Shown: positions 14,636-22,456 of the stretch, one piece after another
Numbering within the stretch: position 1 is the first letter of the stretch
Layout: each line of letters begins with the position of its first letter
Assembly: GCF_030814815.1 (NCBI RefSeq)
Contig: NZ_JAUSVR010000027.1
Coordinates: 1-38,128 of the forward strand
DNA: 38,128 nt
Direction: 5' to 3'
Source: Ancylobacter amanitiformis
Lineage (GTDB): Bacteria; Pseudomonadota; Alphaproteobacteria; Rhizobiales; Xanthobacteraceae
Position numbers and translations under genes: made by a program
Notes under the pieces: generated by a model
Seen by the model: only the letters and a program-made list of their open reading frames with translations
The model's database searches: none
Told to the model about the DNA's origin: nothing

Positions 14636-15432
14636 GCACCGCGACCGACAGCCCGGGCGCCCGGCTGATCCTGAACATCTATATCGGCCTGTTCGTCCTT
14701 TACCTCTTCCTGCCGCTGGCGGTGATGTCGGCGGCGGCGTTCAACAGCTTCGACTACCCGTCCGTCACGCAGTGGCGCGGCTTCACGCTGAAATGGTTCG
14801 TGGCGCTGGCGAATGACCAGCGCCTGCTGCAGGGGCTGGTGAACTCGGTGCTGGTGGCGCTCGGGGTCATCGTGGTGTCGATCCCCGCCGGGCTTTCCGG
14901 CGCGCTCATCCTCACCCGGCTCGGCCAGCGCTCGGGCACGGTGCTCTATTCCGTGCTGGTCTCGCCGGTGCTGACGCCGGGCATCATCCTCGGCATTTCC
15001 AGCCTCATCTTCTGGCGGGAATTCGGCGTGCCGGGCGGTCTGTTCGTCGCCGTCATGGCGCAGTCGAGCTTCATCGCCTCCTATGCGATGCTGCTGTTCC
15101 TCGCCCGCCTGCAGCGGCAGGACCGCACGCTGGAAGAGGCGGCGCTGGATCTGGGCGCCAGCCACACGCTGGTGTTCCGCCGCATCACCCTGCCCTTCCT
15201 GGCACCCACCGCCTTCACCGCGGCGGTGGTGGCCTTCCTGCAATCCTTCGAGAACTACAACACCACCGTCTTTGCCATTGGCGGCGAGTGGACTTTGGTG
15301 ACGGAGATCGCGTCGCGCCTGCGCTTCGGGCTCTCCCCTGTCATCAATGTGGTGGGCGTCATCTTCGTGGTGCTGACCCTGCTGGCCGCCACCACCTATG
15401 TGTTGCTGAAAGGCAAGCCCAAGCGCGCATAA
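14632..15432 (+). CDS. ABC transporter permease, PotC-like
   Basis: The second membrane subunit, 266 residues. Its ATG at 14632 overlaps the stop of the previous permease (ATGA). Six hydrophobic segments are visible, beginning LILNIYIGLFVLYLFLPLAV. The EAA loop is EEAALDLGASHTLVFRRITL (about 166-185), followed by PFLAPTAFTAAVVAFLQSFENYN, typical of PotC-like permeases. Together with the upstream permease, ATPase and Tat-exported binding protein it completes a four-component importer. No T-rich terminator follows; an inverted repeat (GGGCGGG...CCCGCCC, about 15450-15502) may end the operon. Confidence 0.93.
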   Translation: MSTATDSPGARLILNIYIGLFVLYLFLPLAVMSAAAFNSFDYPSVTQWRGFTLKWFVALANDQRLLQGLVNSVLVALGVIVVSIPAGLSGALILTRLGQRSGTVLYSVLVSPVLTPGIILGISSLIFWREFGVPGGLFVAVMAQSSFIASYAMLLFLARLQRQDRTLEEAALDLGASHTLVFRRITLPFLAPTAFTAAVVAFLQSFENYNTTVFAIGGEWTLVTEIASRLRFGLSPVINVVGVIFVVLTLLAATTYVLLKGKPKRA

Positions 15433-15547
15433 TGCAGCCGCACGCCCTCGGGGCGGGAACATCGTACCGGATCATCCCTAGGTATGATTGAGCCCGCCCG
15501 GACCGCTTCCTAGGCCAGTAAGCGGATATCCGGCGAGGGAGGGCGAC

Positions 15548-16189
15548 ATGGAATCAGCTATCCATGACGCCTCCCGTTCAGCGAGGGTGGCGGCGATGAT
15601 GCGCTACGGTCTGTTTCTTCTGGCGAGCGGGGTTGCGCTCGCCATCACAAGCCCTGCCCGCGCGGGTGACACCAGCATCGGCGGCACCTTCACCACCGAG
15701 CGCGGACCGGAGGATTTCAGCGCCACCACCGGCACGGACTGGCAGATCGACGCGGCGCACTCCTTCGACAACAAGGTCTCGATATCCGGCGCGGTCAAAT
15801 ATTACGACACCGCCGGCACGTCGAACTCAAAGACCAACGCGCAATTCGGGGTCGGCTACACCTATGATCTGGGCAAGCTCGCGCTGACCGGCACGGTCGG
15901 CATCGGCCAGCATTTCATTCATTCCGACGATTCCCGCAGCTTTCCCTATTATTACCTGACACTCGCCGGCGCGGTTCCGATCAGCGAGAAATGGAGCTGG
16001 ACAATGTTCCGGCTGCGCTACCGCAACGCCTTCGACACCTCGAACGAGTATGACACGCCCGAGGTCGCCACCGGCGTCAGCTACAAGGTGGACGCGCATA
16101 ACAGCGTGTCGCTTTTCATCGAGCGCGACTGGTCGAACGGCAATCCGAGCTATACCGGCATTGAAGTCGGGTACCGCTACCGCTTCTGA
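15548..16189 (+). CDS. Small outer-membrane beta-barrel protein (unknown function)
   Basis: A 213-residue exported protein. GCGAGGGAGGGCGAC directly precedes ATG 15548, fixing the start, although the signal peptide core (MMRYGLFLLASGVALAITS, cleavage after ARA) only begins 17 residues later at an internal ATG (15596). The mature part is about 170 residues of alternating polar and hydrophobic strands with aromatic girdles (FGVGYTYDLGKLALTGTVGIG, SWTMFRLRYRNAF) and ends GYRYRF. A C-terminal Phe on an amphipathic strand is the BAM recognition signal of outer-membrane proteins. The length suits an 8-stranded barrel of the OmpW/OmpX size. No specific family is recognised. The gene appears monocistronic. 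Confidence 0.8.
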   Translation: MESAIHDASRSARVAAMMRYGLFLLASGVALAITSPARAGDTSIGGTFTTERGPEDFSATTGTDWQIDAAHSFDNKVSISGAVKYYDTAGTSNSKTNAQFGVGYTYDLGKLALTGTVGIGQHFIHSDDSRSFPYYYLTLAGAVPISEKWSWTMFRLRYRNAFDTSNEYDTPEVATGVSYKVDAHNSVSLFIERDWSNGNPSYTGIEVGYRYRF

Positions 16190-16296
16190 ACAGGCTCACC
16201 CGAACGTGAAGCGGCATCTCGTGACCCTCTGACGTTACGCCACTAGCCTGCGGCGCCGCGTCCGATCGTGTCGGTCCGCCAATCACGGAGCCAGAG

Positions 16297-17289
16297 ATGA
16301 CCCACACCTCCCGCCGCCAGATTCTCGCCGCAGCCGCCAGCCTGCCGGTGCTCTCCGCCGCCCTGCCGCTGCTGTCGCTGAGCGCCACGCCGGCGCGCGC
16401 GCAGACTTCGGCCGGCCAGCAGGTGCCCAGCCTCTATCGCTACAAGGTCGGCGATATCGAGGTCACGGTCGTGAACGATGGCGTGCGCACCTTCCCGCTG
16501 CCGGACGGCTTCGTGAAGAATGCCAGCCGCGACGAGATCAACGCCGCACTGACGGCCGGCTTCCAGCCCAAGGACACCCTCTCGATCCAGTTCAACCCGC
16601 TGCTCATCAATAGCGGCGGCAAGCTGACCCTGATCGACACCGGCAACGGCCCGCAGACCGGCAATTCCACGGTCGGCAAGCTGCCGGCCAATCTCAACTG
16701 GGCCGGCGTGAAGGCGGCGGACATCGATTCCGTGGTCATCACCCATTTCCACGCCGACCACATCAACGGGCTGCGCACGTCCGAGGGCGGGCTGGCATTC
16801 CCCAATGCGGAAATTCTCGTACCCGCCGCCGAATGGGCCTATTGGACCGACGAGGGCGAGATCAGCCGCGCGCCGGAAGGGCGCAAGGCCGCGTTCGAGA
16901 ATGTCCGCCGCGTCTTCAAGGACATTGACAGCCGCGTGAAGCGCTACGAGTGGGACAAGGAAGTCGTGCCCGGCCTCACCGCCGTCAACGCGGTCGGCCA
17001 CACGCCGGGCCATACCGCGCTCGTCCTTGCCTCGGGCAACGACAAATTGTTCATCCAGGCCGACACCACCAACATTCCGATCCTGTTCGCCGCCCATCCG
17101 GAATGGCAGGTGCAGTTCGACATGGACCCGGCCAAGGCCATCGAGACCCGCCGGCGCATCTACGACATGGTCGCCGCCGAGCGCCTGCAACTCACCGGCT
17201 ATCACTACCCCTTCCCGGCCACCGGCTTCATCGAGAAGGCCGGCAATGGCTACCGGGTCGTGCCGGCGACGTGGAACCCGGCACTCTGA
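16297..17289 (+). CDS. Tat-exported metallo-beta-lactamase-fold hydrolase
   Basis: A 330-residue protein. GGAG lies 8 bases before ATG 16297. The N-terminus MTHTSRRQILAAAASLPVLS is a twin-arginine signal (SRRQI) with cleavage near ARAQT. The metallo-beta-lactamase fold is defined by the metal motif THFHADH (His150, His152, Asp154, His155), then GHTPGH (about 231-236), the Asp of QADTTN, and GYHYPFP near the C-terminus for the last His ligand. Such proteins hydrolyse lactones, thioesters or organophosphate-type substrates; the layout resembles quorum-quenching lactonases and methyl-parathion-hydrolase-like proteins, but the substrate cannot be told from sequence. It is likely a single-gene unit, convergent with the DUF1398 gene. 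Confidence 0.9.
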   Translation: MTHTSRRQILAAAASLPVLSAALPLLSLSATPARAQTSAGQQVPSLYRYKVGDIEVTVVNDGVRTFPLPDGFVKNASRDEINAALTAGFQPKDTLSIQFNPLLINSGGKLTLIDTGNGPQTGNSTVGKLPANLNWAGVKAADIDSVVITHFHADHINGLRTSEGGLAFPNAEILVPAAEWAYWTDEGEISRAPEGRKAAFENVRRVFKDIDSRVKRYEWDKEVVPGLTAVNAVGHTPGHTALVLASGNDKLFIQADTTNIPILFAAHPEWQVQFDMDPAKAIETRRRIYDMVAAERLQLTGYHYPFPATGFIEKAGNGYRVVPATWNPAL

Positions 17290-17307
17290 GCGCAGGACCG
17301 CGACGGC

Positions 17308-17333
17308 GCCGGAGGCCTCACCTCGCCTCCGGC
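17308..17333. terminator. Hairpin between convergent genes (overlaps DUF1398 3' end)
   Basis: GCCGGAGGC (17308-17316) pairs perfectly with GCCTCCGGC (17325-17333) around an 8-base loop. It sits 19 bases after the hydrolase stop codon and covers the DUF1398 stop codon (17318-17320). There is no T tract, so it is at most a weak or Rho-assisted terminator. Confidence 0.5.
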
Positions 17334-17734
17334 TGCGCTCCGGGGAAATATTCCGTATGCGTCTCGCCGGAACGGCCGACATAGAGCACGCGCTGGCCGG
17401 GGAACGAGACGAGATAACCAGCACAGCCGGCCTCCGCCACCTTGGCGCAGAAGCCGCGATAGGTGTAACCCGGCACCTTCTGCTGGGCCTCGCGGATCGC
17501 ATCCCTTACCTGCGGCGCATCGAAACGGGCGGCCACCGGCCTTGAGGGCGCGGCCTCAAGGGTGATCGCCGCGCCATCGGGCCGGTAGAAAATGCGCGTG
17601 CCGGCGCGAAGGTCCACCCCATAGCCGTCGAAGCCGGCCTCCATGAGGATGGCGACGCTTTCAGGAAAGCTCATCGTGTCGGATTCCGAACCGTCGAGCG
17701 TCGTCTGGGCAATGCGGGTCCAATCGTCGGTCAT
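17318..17734 (-). CDS. DUF1398 family protein
   Basis: A 138-residue soluble cytoplasmic protein. AGGGAGG precedes ATG 17734. The pattern fits DUF1398 (PF07166): an N-terminal helix with SFPESVAILMEAGFDGYGVDL, the strand GTRIFYRPDGAAITLEA, a helix VRDAIREAQQKVPGYTYRGF, then AGCAGYLVSFPGQRVLYVGRSGE. The family occurs widely in bacteria (E. coli YbcV-like proteins) with no known activity. There is no signal peptide or membrane helix. It is followed on the same strand, 63 bases upstream of its start, by the MarR gene's end, so the two may share a transcript (marR first). Confidence 0.78.
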   Translation of the reverse strand: MTDDWTRIAQTTLDGSESDTMSFPESVAILMEAGFDGYGVDLRAGTRIFYRPDGAAITLEAAPSRPVAARFDAPQVRDAIREAQQKVPGYTYRGFCAKVAEAGCAGYLVSFPGQRVLYVGRSGETHTEYFPGAQPEAR

Positions 17735-17797
17735 GCCGACCTCCCTGTAGCTTGATGTTGCATAGGCGTTTTGCTCGGGCGTGTTGCTCGCGCGCCG

Positions 17798-18253
17798 TCA
17801 GTCCACGGGCTGCGATCGCAGGCCGCGCCGTTCGACAAGGTCGCGCAGCATATTCAGCAGCGCCGCGCGATCCGCCGCCGCCAGATGGTCGAAGAATTCC
17901 GCATCATTGGCGTCCGCCAGCGCGGCGAGTTCGGGCACCAGGGCCCGGCCGGCGGGCGTCAGCGCCAGCGTCTGCGCGCGTCCGTCCGCGGGATCCGCGG
18001 TCCGCGCGAGCAGGGATTTGGCGATGAGCCGGTCCGCCAGCTTGGTCACGGCGCCGCGCGTCATGCCGATCCGCTCGGCCAGCCGGCTCGGCGCCAGCCG
18101 CTCCACCTCGAACAGATGCCGCATCACCACCCATTCCGCGACCGTGACGCCGTGCACCTCCACCTTGCGCGCGAAAGCGTGGGACACATGGTTGGAGACG
18201 TAGCGCAGCCAATAGCCGAGATGGTCCGTCAGTTCGGAAGCGGGAAGGTTCAT
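17798..18253 (-). CDS. MarR family transcriptional regulator
   Basis: A 151-residue dimeric winged-helix repressor. The dimerisation helix region (about 1-35, LGYWLRYVSNHVSHAFARKVEVHG) is followed by the winged helix. Recognition helix: APSRLAERIGMTRGAVTKLADRLIAKSLL (about 54-82). Wing: ARTADPADGRAQTLALTPAGRALV, with the DxRxxxLxLTxxG signature of MarR proteins. The ATG at 18253 lacks a strong ribosome-binding site. Its own promoter at 18277-18304 overlaps a pair of direct repeats, so autorepression is likely. MarR proteins usually also control an adjacent gene: candidates are the same-strand DUF1398 gene downstream, or the divergent DUF3297 gene. Confidence 0.92.
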   Translation of the reverse strand: MNLPASELTDHLGYWLRYVSNHVSHAFARKVEVHGVTVAEWVVMRHLFEVERLAPSRLAERIGMTRGAVTKLADRLIAKSLLARTADPADGRAQTLALTPAGRALVPELAALADANDAEFFDHLAAADRAALLNMLRDLVERRGLRSQPVD

Positions 18254-18260
18254 GCATCAC

Positions 18261-18304
18261 CATTTGATTGCCTGGGAAACTACATCATTTGATTTCCTAG
18301 TCAA
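18261..18304 (-). promoter_or_regulatory. Promoter and probable MarR operator (paired direct repeats)
   Basis: Two near-identical 15-mers, CATTTGATTGCCTGG (18261-18275) and CATTTGATTTCCTAG (18286-18300), match at 13 of 15 positions and are spaced 25 bases start to start. On the minus strand they overlap a -35-like TTGACT (18299-18304) and a -10-like TAGTTT (18277-18282), with a 16-base spacer. Occupancy by the MarR protein would block the promoter. Confidence 0.6.
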
Positions 18305-18431
18305 CCATATTGCATCCGCCTGGCGCGCCCTCCCCGTGGCCCGGTTCCCACGCCGGCAGCTGCCCGTTTTCCGCCATGGGCTGGAGACGGCCCCGCTTGC
18401 CTGCTATGTGTCCGGACGAAGCCTGAACCGC

Positions 18432-18692
18432 ATGAGTACCCAAATGACCGATACCCTGCCCGACCGCCTGTCCAGCGACCCGACCAGCCCCTTCTACGAC
18501 GCGACCCTGCTGGAGCGCGGCATCGGCATCCGCTTCAAGGGCGTCGAGAAGACCAATGTCGAGGAATATTGCGTGAGCGAGGGCTGGGTGCGCGTCTCGG
18601 TCGGCAAGGCCAAGGACCGCGCCGGCAATCCGATGACGGTCAAGCTCAAGGGCGAGGTCGAGCCCTATCTGCGCGAGCCTCCGGCGGCCTGA
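18432..18692 (+). CDS. DUF3297 family protein
   Basis: An 86-residue cytoplasmic protein matching DUF3297 (PF11730) over almost its full length: DRLSSDPTSPFYDATLLERG, then GIGIRFKGVEKTNVEEYCVS, EGWVRVSVGKAKDRAGNPMT and KLKGEVEPYL. The family is short, conserved in Proteobacteria and uncharacterised; the spacing of the charged and Gly residues suggests a small beta-rich fold. ATG 18432 (MSTQM) and ATG 18444 (MTDTL) are both possible; relatives usually begin with MTDT-like sequence. The frame is open upstream to 18252, but that part crosses the MarR promoter. Its stop codon (18690-18692) directly abuts the cutA stop (18693-18695) on the other strand, forming TGATCA. Confidence 0.85.
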   Translation: MSTQMTDTLPDRLSSDPTSPFYDATLLERGIGIRFKGVEKTNVEEYCVSEGWVRVSVGKAKDRAGNPMTVKLKGEVEPYLREPPAA

Positions 18693-19031
18693 TCATTCCT
18701 GCGTCTCTTCCTCGATCCAGTCGAGATGGTCGAGATCGCCCCCCACGACCGGCAGGAAGAGGATGGCGGGAGCGTCCTGGGGGTGGCGGGCCCGCACCGC
18801 CTGGGCAACCGGCTCGGCGAGGTCGTCGCGGGTGGTGAACAGCAGCACCGTCTCTTCCGCCCGCTCCACATCGCCGCGCCAGCGATAGATCGACACCATT
18901 CCTGGCAGGATGTTCACGCAGGCGGCGAGACCGTCGGCGACGATCGCCCGGCCGGCCGCTTCCGCCTCGACGGCGCTGGGCCAGGTCGTGTAGATCATCA
19001 CGGTGCCGGAGCCGCTTCCCCGCGCCGCCAT
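18693..19031 (-). CDS. cutA: CutA1 family divalent-cation tolerance protein
   Basis: A small trimeric ferredoxin-like protein of about 112 residues, structurally related to PII signalling proteins. E. coli cutA was first linked to copper/divalent-metal tolerance, but the molecular role is unsettled. Family features are clear: [51 protein letters not shown] and the C-terminal [22 protein letters not shown] 19031 (MAARGSGSG) gives the usual family length. Longer starts at 19055 and 19061 exist, but the latter would overlap the divergent NAD kinase ATG. No clean ribosome-binding site decides this. Confidence 0.9.
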   Translation of the reverse strand: MAARGSGSGTVMIYTTWPSAVEAEAAGRAIVADGLAACVNILPGMVSIYRWRGDVERAEETVLLFTTRDDLAEPVAQAVRARHPQDAPAILFLPVVGGDLDHLDWIEEETQE

Positions 19032-19059
19032 CCTCACCCCCGTGTCCCGGGCCATGCTC

Positions 19060-19878
19060 ATGAACGAAGCCGCCCGCCCCGCACCGGAATCGCTGGAGGA
19101 TACCGGCGTTCCGCAAGCATATGACCGAATCGCCTTTGTCGCGAGCGATGCACCCGACGCCCAGAAGGCCCTGCTCCAGCTGAGCGACCGCTACGGCAAC
19201 AGCGCGGAGGAGGAAGCGGATATCGTGGTGGCGCTTGGCGGCGACGGCTTCATGCTGCAGACGCTGCACCGTTTCCGCGATACCGGCACGCCGATCTACG
19301 GCATGAACCGGGGCTCGGTCGGCTTCCTCATGAACAGCTACCGGCAGGAGGACCTGCCCGCGCGCATCGCCGCCGCGCAGCGTGTGGTCATCCATCCGCT
19401 GATGATGGAGGCGACCGACGTGAACGGCCGGGTTCATCGCGCCCCCGCCATCAACGAGGTCTCGCTCATCCGCCAGTCCTACCAGGCGGCCAAGCTGCGC
19501 ATCGCCATCGACGGCAAGGTGCGCATGGAGGAACTGATCTGCGATGGCGTTCTCGTCGCCACCCCCGCCGGCTCCACCGCCTATAATCTCTCCGCGCAGG
19601 GGCCGATCCTGCCGATCGGCACGCCGCTTCTGGCCATCACGCCCATTTCCGCCTTTCGCCCGCGGCGCTGGCGCGGCGCATTGGTGCCGGACCGCGCGCG
19701 CGTGGATATCGCGGTGATGGAATCGGAGAAGCGGCCGGTCAACGCCACCGCCGACCACTTCCAGGTGCTCAACGTGGTCGCCGTGCGGGCGCGGCTCGAC
19801 CGGGGCTCCTCGCTCACCATGCTGGTCGATCGCGACCACTCCATGGAAGAGCGTATCCTGCGCGAGCAGTTCGGCTGA
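19060..19878 (+). CDS. nadK: NAD kinase
   Basis: Phosphorylates NAD to NADP in the cytosol. The 272-residue protein has the diacylglycerol-kinase-like fold with the catalytic GGDG (60-63, in [16 protein letters not shown]), [10 protein letters not shown] (83-92), the inter-strand segment [19 protein letters not shown], and the glycine-rich [24 protein letters not shown], the second conserved NAD-kinase motif. It then shows [17 protein letters not shown] and a C-terminal beta-sandwich. Conserved sequence starts at about residue 20 ([12 protein letters not shown]), so the first 20 residues are a lineage-specific extension. ATG 19054 (MLMNEA) is the alternative start. It is divergent from cutA, with less than 30 bases between starts if both calls are right. 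Confidence 0.95.
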   Translation: MNEAARPAPESLEDTGVPQAYDRIAFVASDAPDAQKALLQLSDRYGNSAEEEADIVVALGGDGFMLQTLHRFRDTGTPIYGMNRGSVGFLMNSYRQEDLPARIAAAQRVVIHPLMMEATDVNGRVHRAPAINEVSLIRQSYQAAKLRIAIDGKVRMEELICDGVLVATPAGSTAYNLSAQGPILPIGTPLLAITPISAFRPRRWRGALVPDRARVDIAVMESEKRPVNATADHFQVLNVVAVRARLDRGSSLTMLVDRDHSMEERILREQFG

Positions 19879-19916
19879 GGCGCGCCGCCCGCGTCGCGCA
19901 ATGATGCCGCGCTTGT

Positions 19917-21062
19917 TCAGGCGGCGATGACACCCTGCTGCGGGGTGCGCGCCTCTTCCGCCTCGCTGCGCCAGCGGCGCAGGATGCCGAGCAGGCGGTT
20001 GCCGTCCGGCGTCAGCCCGTCATGCTCGTACTGGCCGATGACCCGGTCGACGATCCGGCGCTTGAGCCCGAGCGCCTCGTCCTGCTCGTCGAGATAGCTC
20101 TCGCCCTGCACCAGTTCCAGCGCGGTGCGGAAGGCGACATAGGCGCCGCGCGGCAGGCCGAGCCGGTCATAGAGCGTGCGGAAGGAACGGCCGGAGCGAT
20201 CCGCCACCATGGCGGCGACCTGTTCGGTCGGCAGGTCCGAGAGCACCGACACCATTTCGAGGAACAGGCGCAGCTGGCCCGAGAGCAGCGCCCGCAATGC
20301 CAGCCCGGACGTGAGCGCGCCGCGCCGGCCCAGTTGCTCGACCACCGCGCGCACGTCCACAGTCGCGCCGACGCGCGCGCGCGGCGCGGCACCCATGGTC
20401 TCGCGCTCGCACGCCTCGCCTGCCGCATGGGCGGCATCGGCCGGCGAGAGCCAGCGCCGTTCGCTGACAAAGCTCGACAGCGCCCCCGCCACCACGCGGA
20501 TCAGCGCCTGATGTGCCGCTGGCGGCAGGCCAGGCCGCTCCAGCAGCGCCTCGCGCATCTCGCTCACATGGCCGAAGCGCGACACGATCCGCCCGAGCGC
20601 GAAACCGGGAACATCGGCTCCCGCATTCAGCACCAGCATGAGACAGGCACGCGAATCGCCCACTTCCGCCAGCACGGCGGCAACCGCCGCCGGCAGCCGC
20701 GTCCGCGAGGCGATGGCAGCCCGGCGCGCATCATTGCCGGCGATCGCGAAGCCGATCAGTTCGTCCTCGTTCAGCACGGGGGATTCCGCGAGCATTTCCT
20801 CGCCCGGCGCGCCGTCCAGATCGGCGAGCATCATCACGACATGCGCCGGCACCAGCGGATGCCGGCTCAGCGCGCCGGCCAGCGCGGCGCGCACCACAGG
20901 CGAGATATCGGCGGCGAGCAGCGGCAGCACCGCCTCGATCTCGGCGCGGTCGACGGCGCCGATATCGGAGCGCAGATAGACCTGGGCAAGGGCAGCCGTC
21001 GCCTTCGCGCGCGCCTCATCCGGCGCCGTCTGGGCCCACTGCAAGAACTGACGCACGATCAT
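19917..21062 (-). CDS. DUF2336 domain protein (HEAT-like helical)
   Basis: A 381-residue cytoplasmic protein. GGGGA lies about 7 bases before ATG 21062 (MIVRQFLQWAQTAPDEARAK). It is almost entirely alpha-helical and rich in Ala, Leu and Arg. It contains the DUF2336 signature region (PF10098): LPLLAADISPVVRAALAGAL, VMMLADLD, then PVLNEDELIGFAIAGNDARRAAIASR, which looks like a stack of HEAT-type helical pairs. DUF2336 proteins are almost confined to alphaproteobacteria and have no established activity; some lie near signalling or cell-cycle genes. A longer frame from 21146 lacks a ribosome-binding site and is not preferred. The gene converges with nadK across 38 bases. Confidence 0.85.
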   Translation of the reverse strand: MIVRQFLQWAQTAPDEARAKATAALAQVYLRSDIGAVDRAEIEAVLPLLAADISPVVRAALAGALSRHPLVPAHVVMMLADLDGAPGEEMLAESPVLNEDELIGFAIAGNDARRAAIASRTRLPAAVAAVLAEVGDSRACLMLVLNAGADVPGFALGRIVSRFGHVSEMREALLERPGLPPAAHQALIRVVAGALSSFVSERRWLSPADAAHAAGEACERETMGAAPRARVGATVDVRAVVEQLGRRGALTSGLALRALLSGQLRLFLEMVSVLSDLPTEQVAAMVADRSGRSFRTLYDRLGLPRGAYVAFRTALELVQGESYLDEQDEALGLKRRIVDRVIGQYEHDGLTPDGNRLLGILRRWRSEAEEARTPQQGVIAA

Positions 21063-21188
21063 GGCAGGTCCCCATCGTCTCATCGAATGAAGCGATGATG
21101 ACATCGGGCTGTTTAAGAAAGCGTTGACCATAATCGCGCCCGCCACGCGGCGCCCGCTGCATGCCCCCCTTGGTCCGACGGCGCAAGG

Positions 21189-22316
21189 TCAGTCGCCGCT
21201 GCCCTCGTCGGTATTGACGCTCGGGGGCGCGGCCTGCTCGCCCACCAGCACTTCCAGCGGCGCGTTGACCCCGGCCTCCACGCTGAAATCCTTGGAATAG
21301 GTCTTGCCGTCCTGCCGCGCCACGGCGGTGTACTGGCCCTCGGTCAGCATGAAGACCGGCTGCGCATTGGCCGATTCCTTCACCGCATCGCCGCCCGGCG
21401 ACAGAACGGACCATTGCACGTCCTGCATCGGCGCGCCCCCGGCCGAGCTGGCCAACCGGAAGGACAGTTCCGCCGCGCGATGGTGCAGCGTGGCGTCCGT
21501 CACCTTGCCGGGACTGACGGTGAGATCGGCCTGAATCACCGCATTGCCGTCGCCATAGGTCGAGACGACGTAATAATCGCCCGCCGGCAACACGACGAGA
21601 TCGCCGGCATTGGCGCCCCGGAAGAACGGCCGGCTGGAGGTGCGCCCCTGCAGGAAGCTGCCCTCGAAAATGTCGAAGCTCACCTTCTGCGACGGGATCG
21701 GCTTGTCCAGCACGTCGGCATGCAATTGCACCCCGCCCGCCGGGATGATGATCTGCTCGCGGCGCGACTCGCCCCCCACCGCAATGCGGCGCGCCACGCT
21801 GGCCAGGCCATAGCTGACATGCACGACATAGCCGCCGGGCGAGAGGAAGAACACCGGCGCCGGGTCCGTCGCCTCGGCGACGAGCGGATAGGCGCCCGAC
21901 GCCTCGGGCTGGTCCGCGAATACCCGCCAGACGAGACCGCTCGGCACCAGCGGGTCTTTTTGGCCGAAGCGCGCGCTCATCCCGATCGCCGCCTTGCCGG
22001 GCGGAGGCTGCGGCAGGATCGTGTGGGGATCGCCCAGCGGAACGCCGGGCAGCGCGGTCTGCGGCAGTTTGGAGCCGCCGACATTGGGCGCCGCCCCACC
22101 CGGCGACGCCCGCCCGGCGGTGCCGGCCGGCGCCGTGGTGCCGACAAAGGGCATCGCCTGTCCGATGGTCGCCGCGGGTGCCGGTGTGGTTGGGATGATC
22201 TGGGCCGTGCCCGGCAGTGTCGACAGCAGGAGCACGAGACCCGCCAGCCCACCGGCGGCGCGGATGCGGGCGGGAGGCAGGACGGTTGCGGCGCGGGGGC
22301 GAAGCGAATGCGGCAT
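21189..22316 (-). CDS. Exported protein of unknown function with three about-80-residue beta-sandwich-like repeats
   Basis: A 375-residue protein with an N-terminal basic region and hydrophobic segment (AAGGLAGLVLLLSTLPGTAQ, about 20-39), consistent with Sec export. A Pro/Ala/Gly-rich linker (40-110) follows. Three tandem units occupy about 111-190, 197-275 and 283-360. Each has a variable first strand pair (WRVF, VSFDIF, VQWSVL), then a conserved core: LSPGGYVVHVSYG (158-170), LPAGDYYVVSTYG (243-255) and LTEGQYTAVARQDG (324-337), then a strand and the turn VGGE/VSPGK/VEAGV. This resembles repeated Ig-like or carboxypeptidase-regulatory-like folds that bind surfaces or matrix. No family is recognised. 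ATG 22316 lacks a clear ribosome-binding site; the gene is divergent from the nitroreductase pair. Confidence 0.75.
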   Translation of the reverse strand: MPHSLRPRAATVLPPARIRAAGGLAGLVLLLSTLPGTAQIIPTTPAPAATIGQAMPFVGTTAPAGTAGRASPGGAAPNVGGSKLPQTALPGVPLGDPHTILPQPPPGKAAIGMSARFGQKDPLVPSGLVWRVFADQPEASGAYPLVAEATDPAPVFFLSPGGYVVHVSYGLASVARRIAVGGESRREQIIIPAGGVQLHADVLDKPIPSQKVSFDIFEGSFLQGRTSSRPFFRGANAGDLVVLPAGDYYVVSTYGDGNAVIQADLTVSPGKVTDATLHHRAAELSFRLASSAGGAPMQDVQWSVLSPGGDAVKESANAQPVFMLTEGQYTAVARQDGKTYSKDFSVEAGVNAPLEVLVGEQAAPPSVNTDEGSGD

Positions 22317-22348
22317 GCCGGTTTGGTGCCCGCAAACAGGGGCGAATT

Positions 22349-22435
22349 CAAGTCGGCGCGACCGACTTGGCGAGACGATCGGTGGGGCGCCGCTCTGGCG
22401 GTAGCACCTTGGTCGCGCGGGCGCGACGTGCTACC
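22349..22435. promoter_or_regulatory. Two palindromes in the divergent intergenic region
   Basis: CAAGTCGG/CCGACTTG (22349-22356 with 22362-22369) is a perfect 8-bp inverted repeat with a 5-base loop. GGTAGCAC/GTGCTACC (22400-22407 with 22428-22435) encloses a second stem GTCGCG/CGCGAC. Both lie between divergent starts at 22316 and 22457. They could be operators or leader RNA hairpins; the second ends about 10 bases before the nitroreductase ribosome-binding site. Confidence 0.5.
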
Positions 22436-22456
22436 GCGTGAGCCCAAAGGAAGGCC

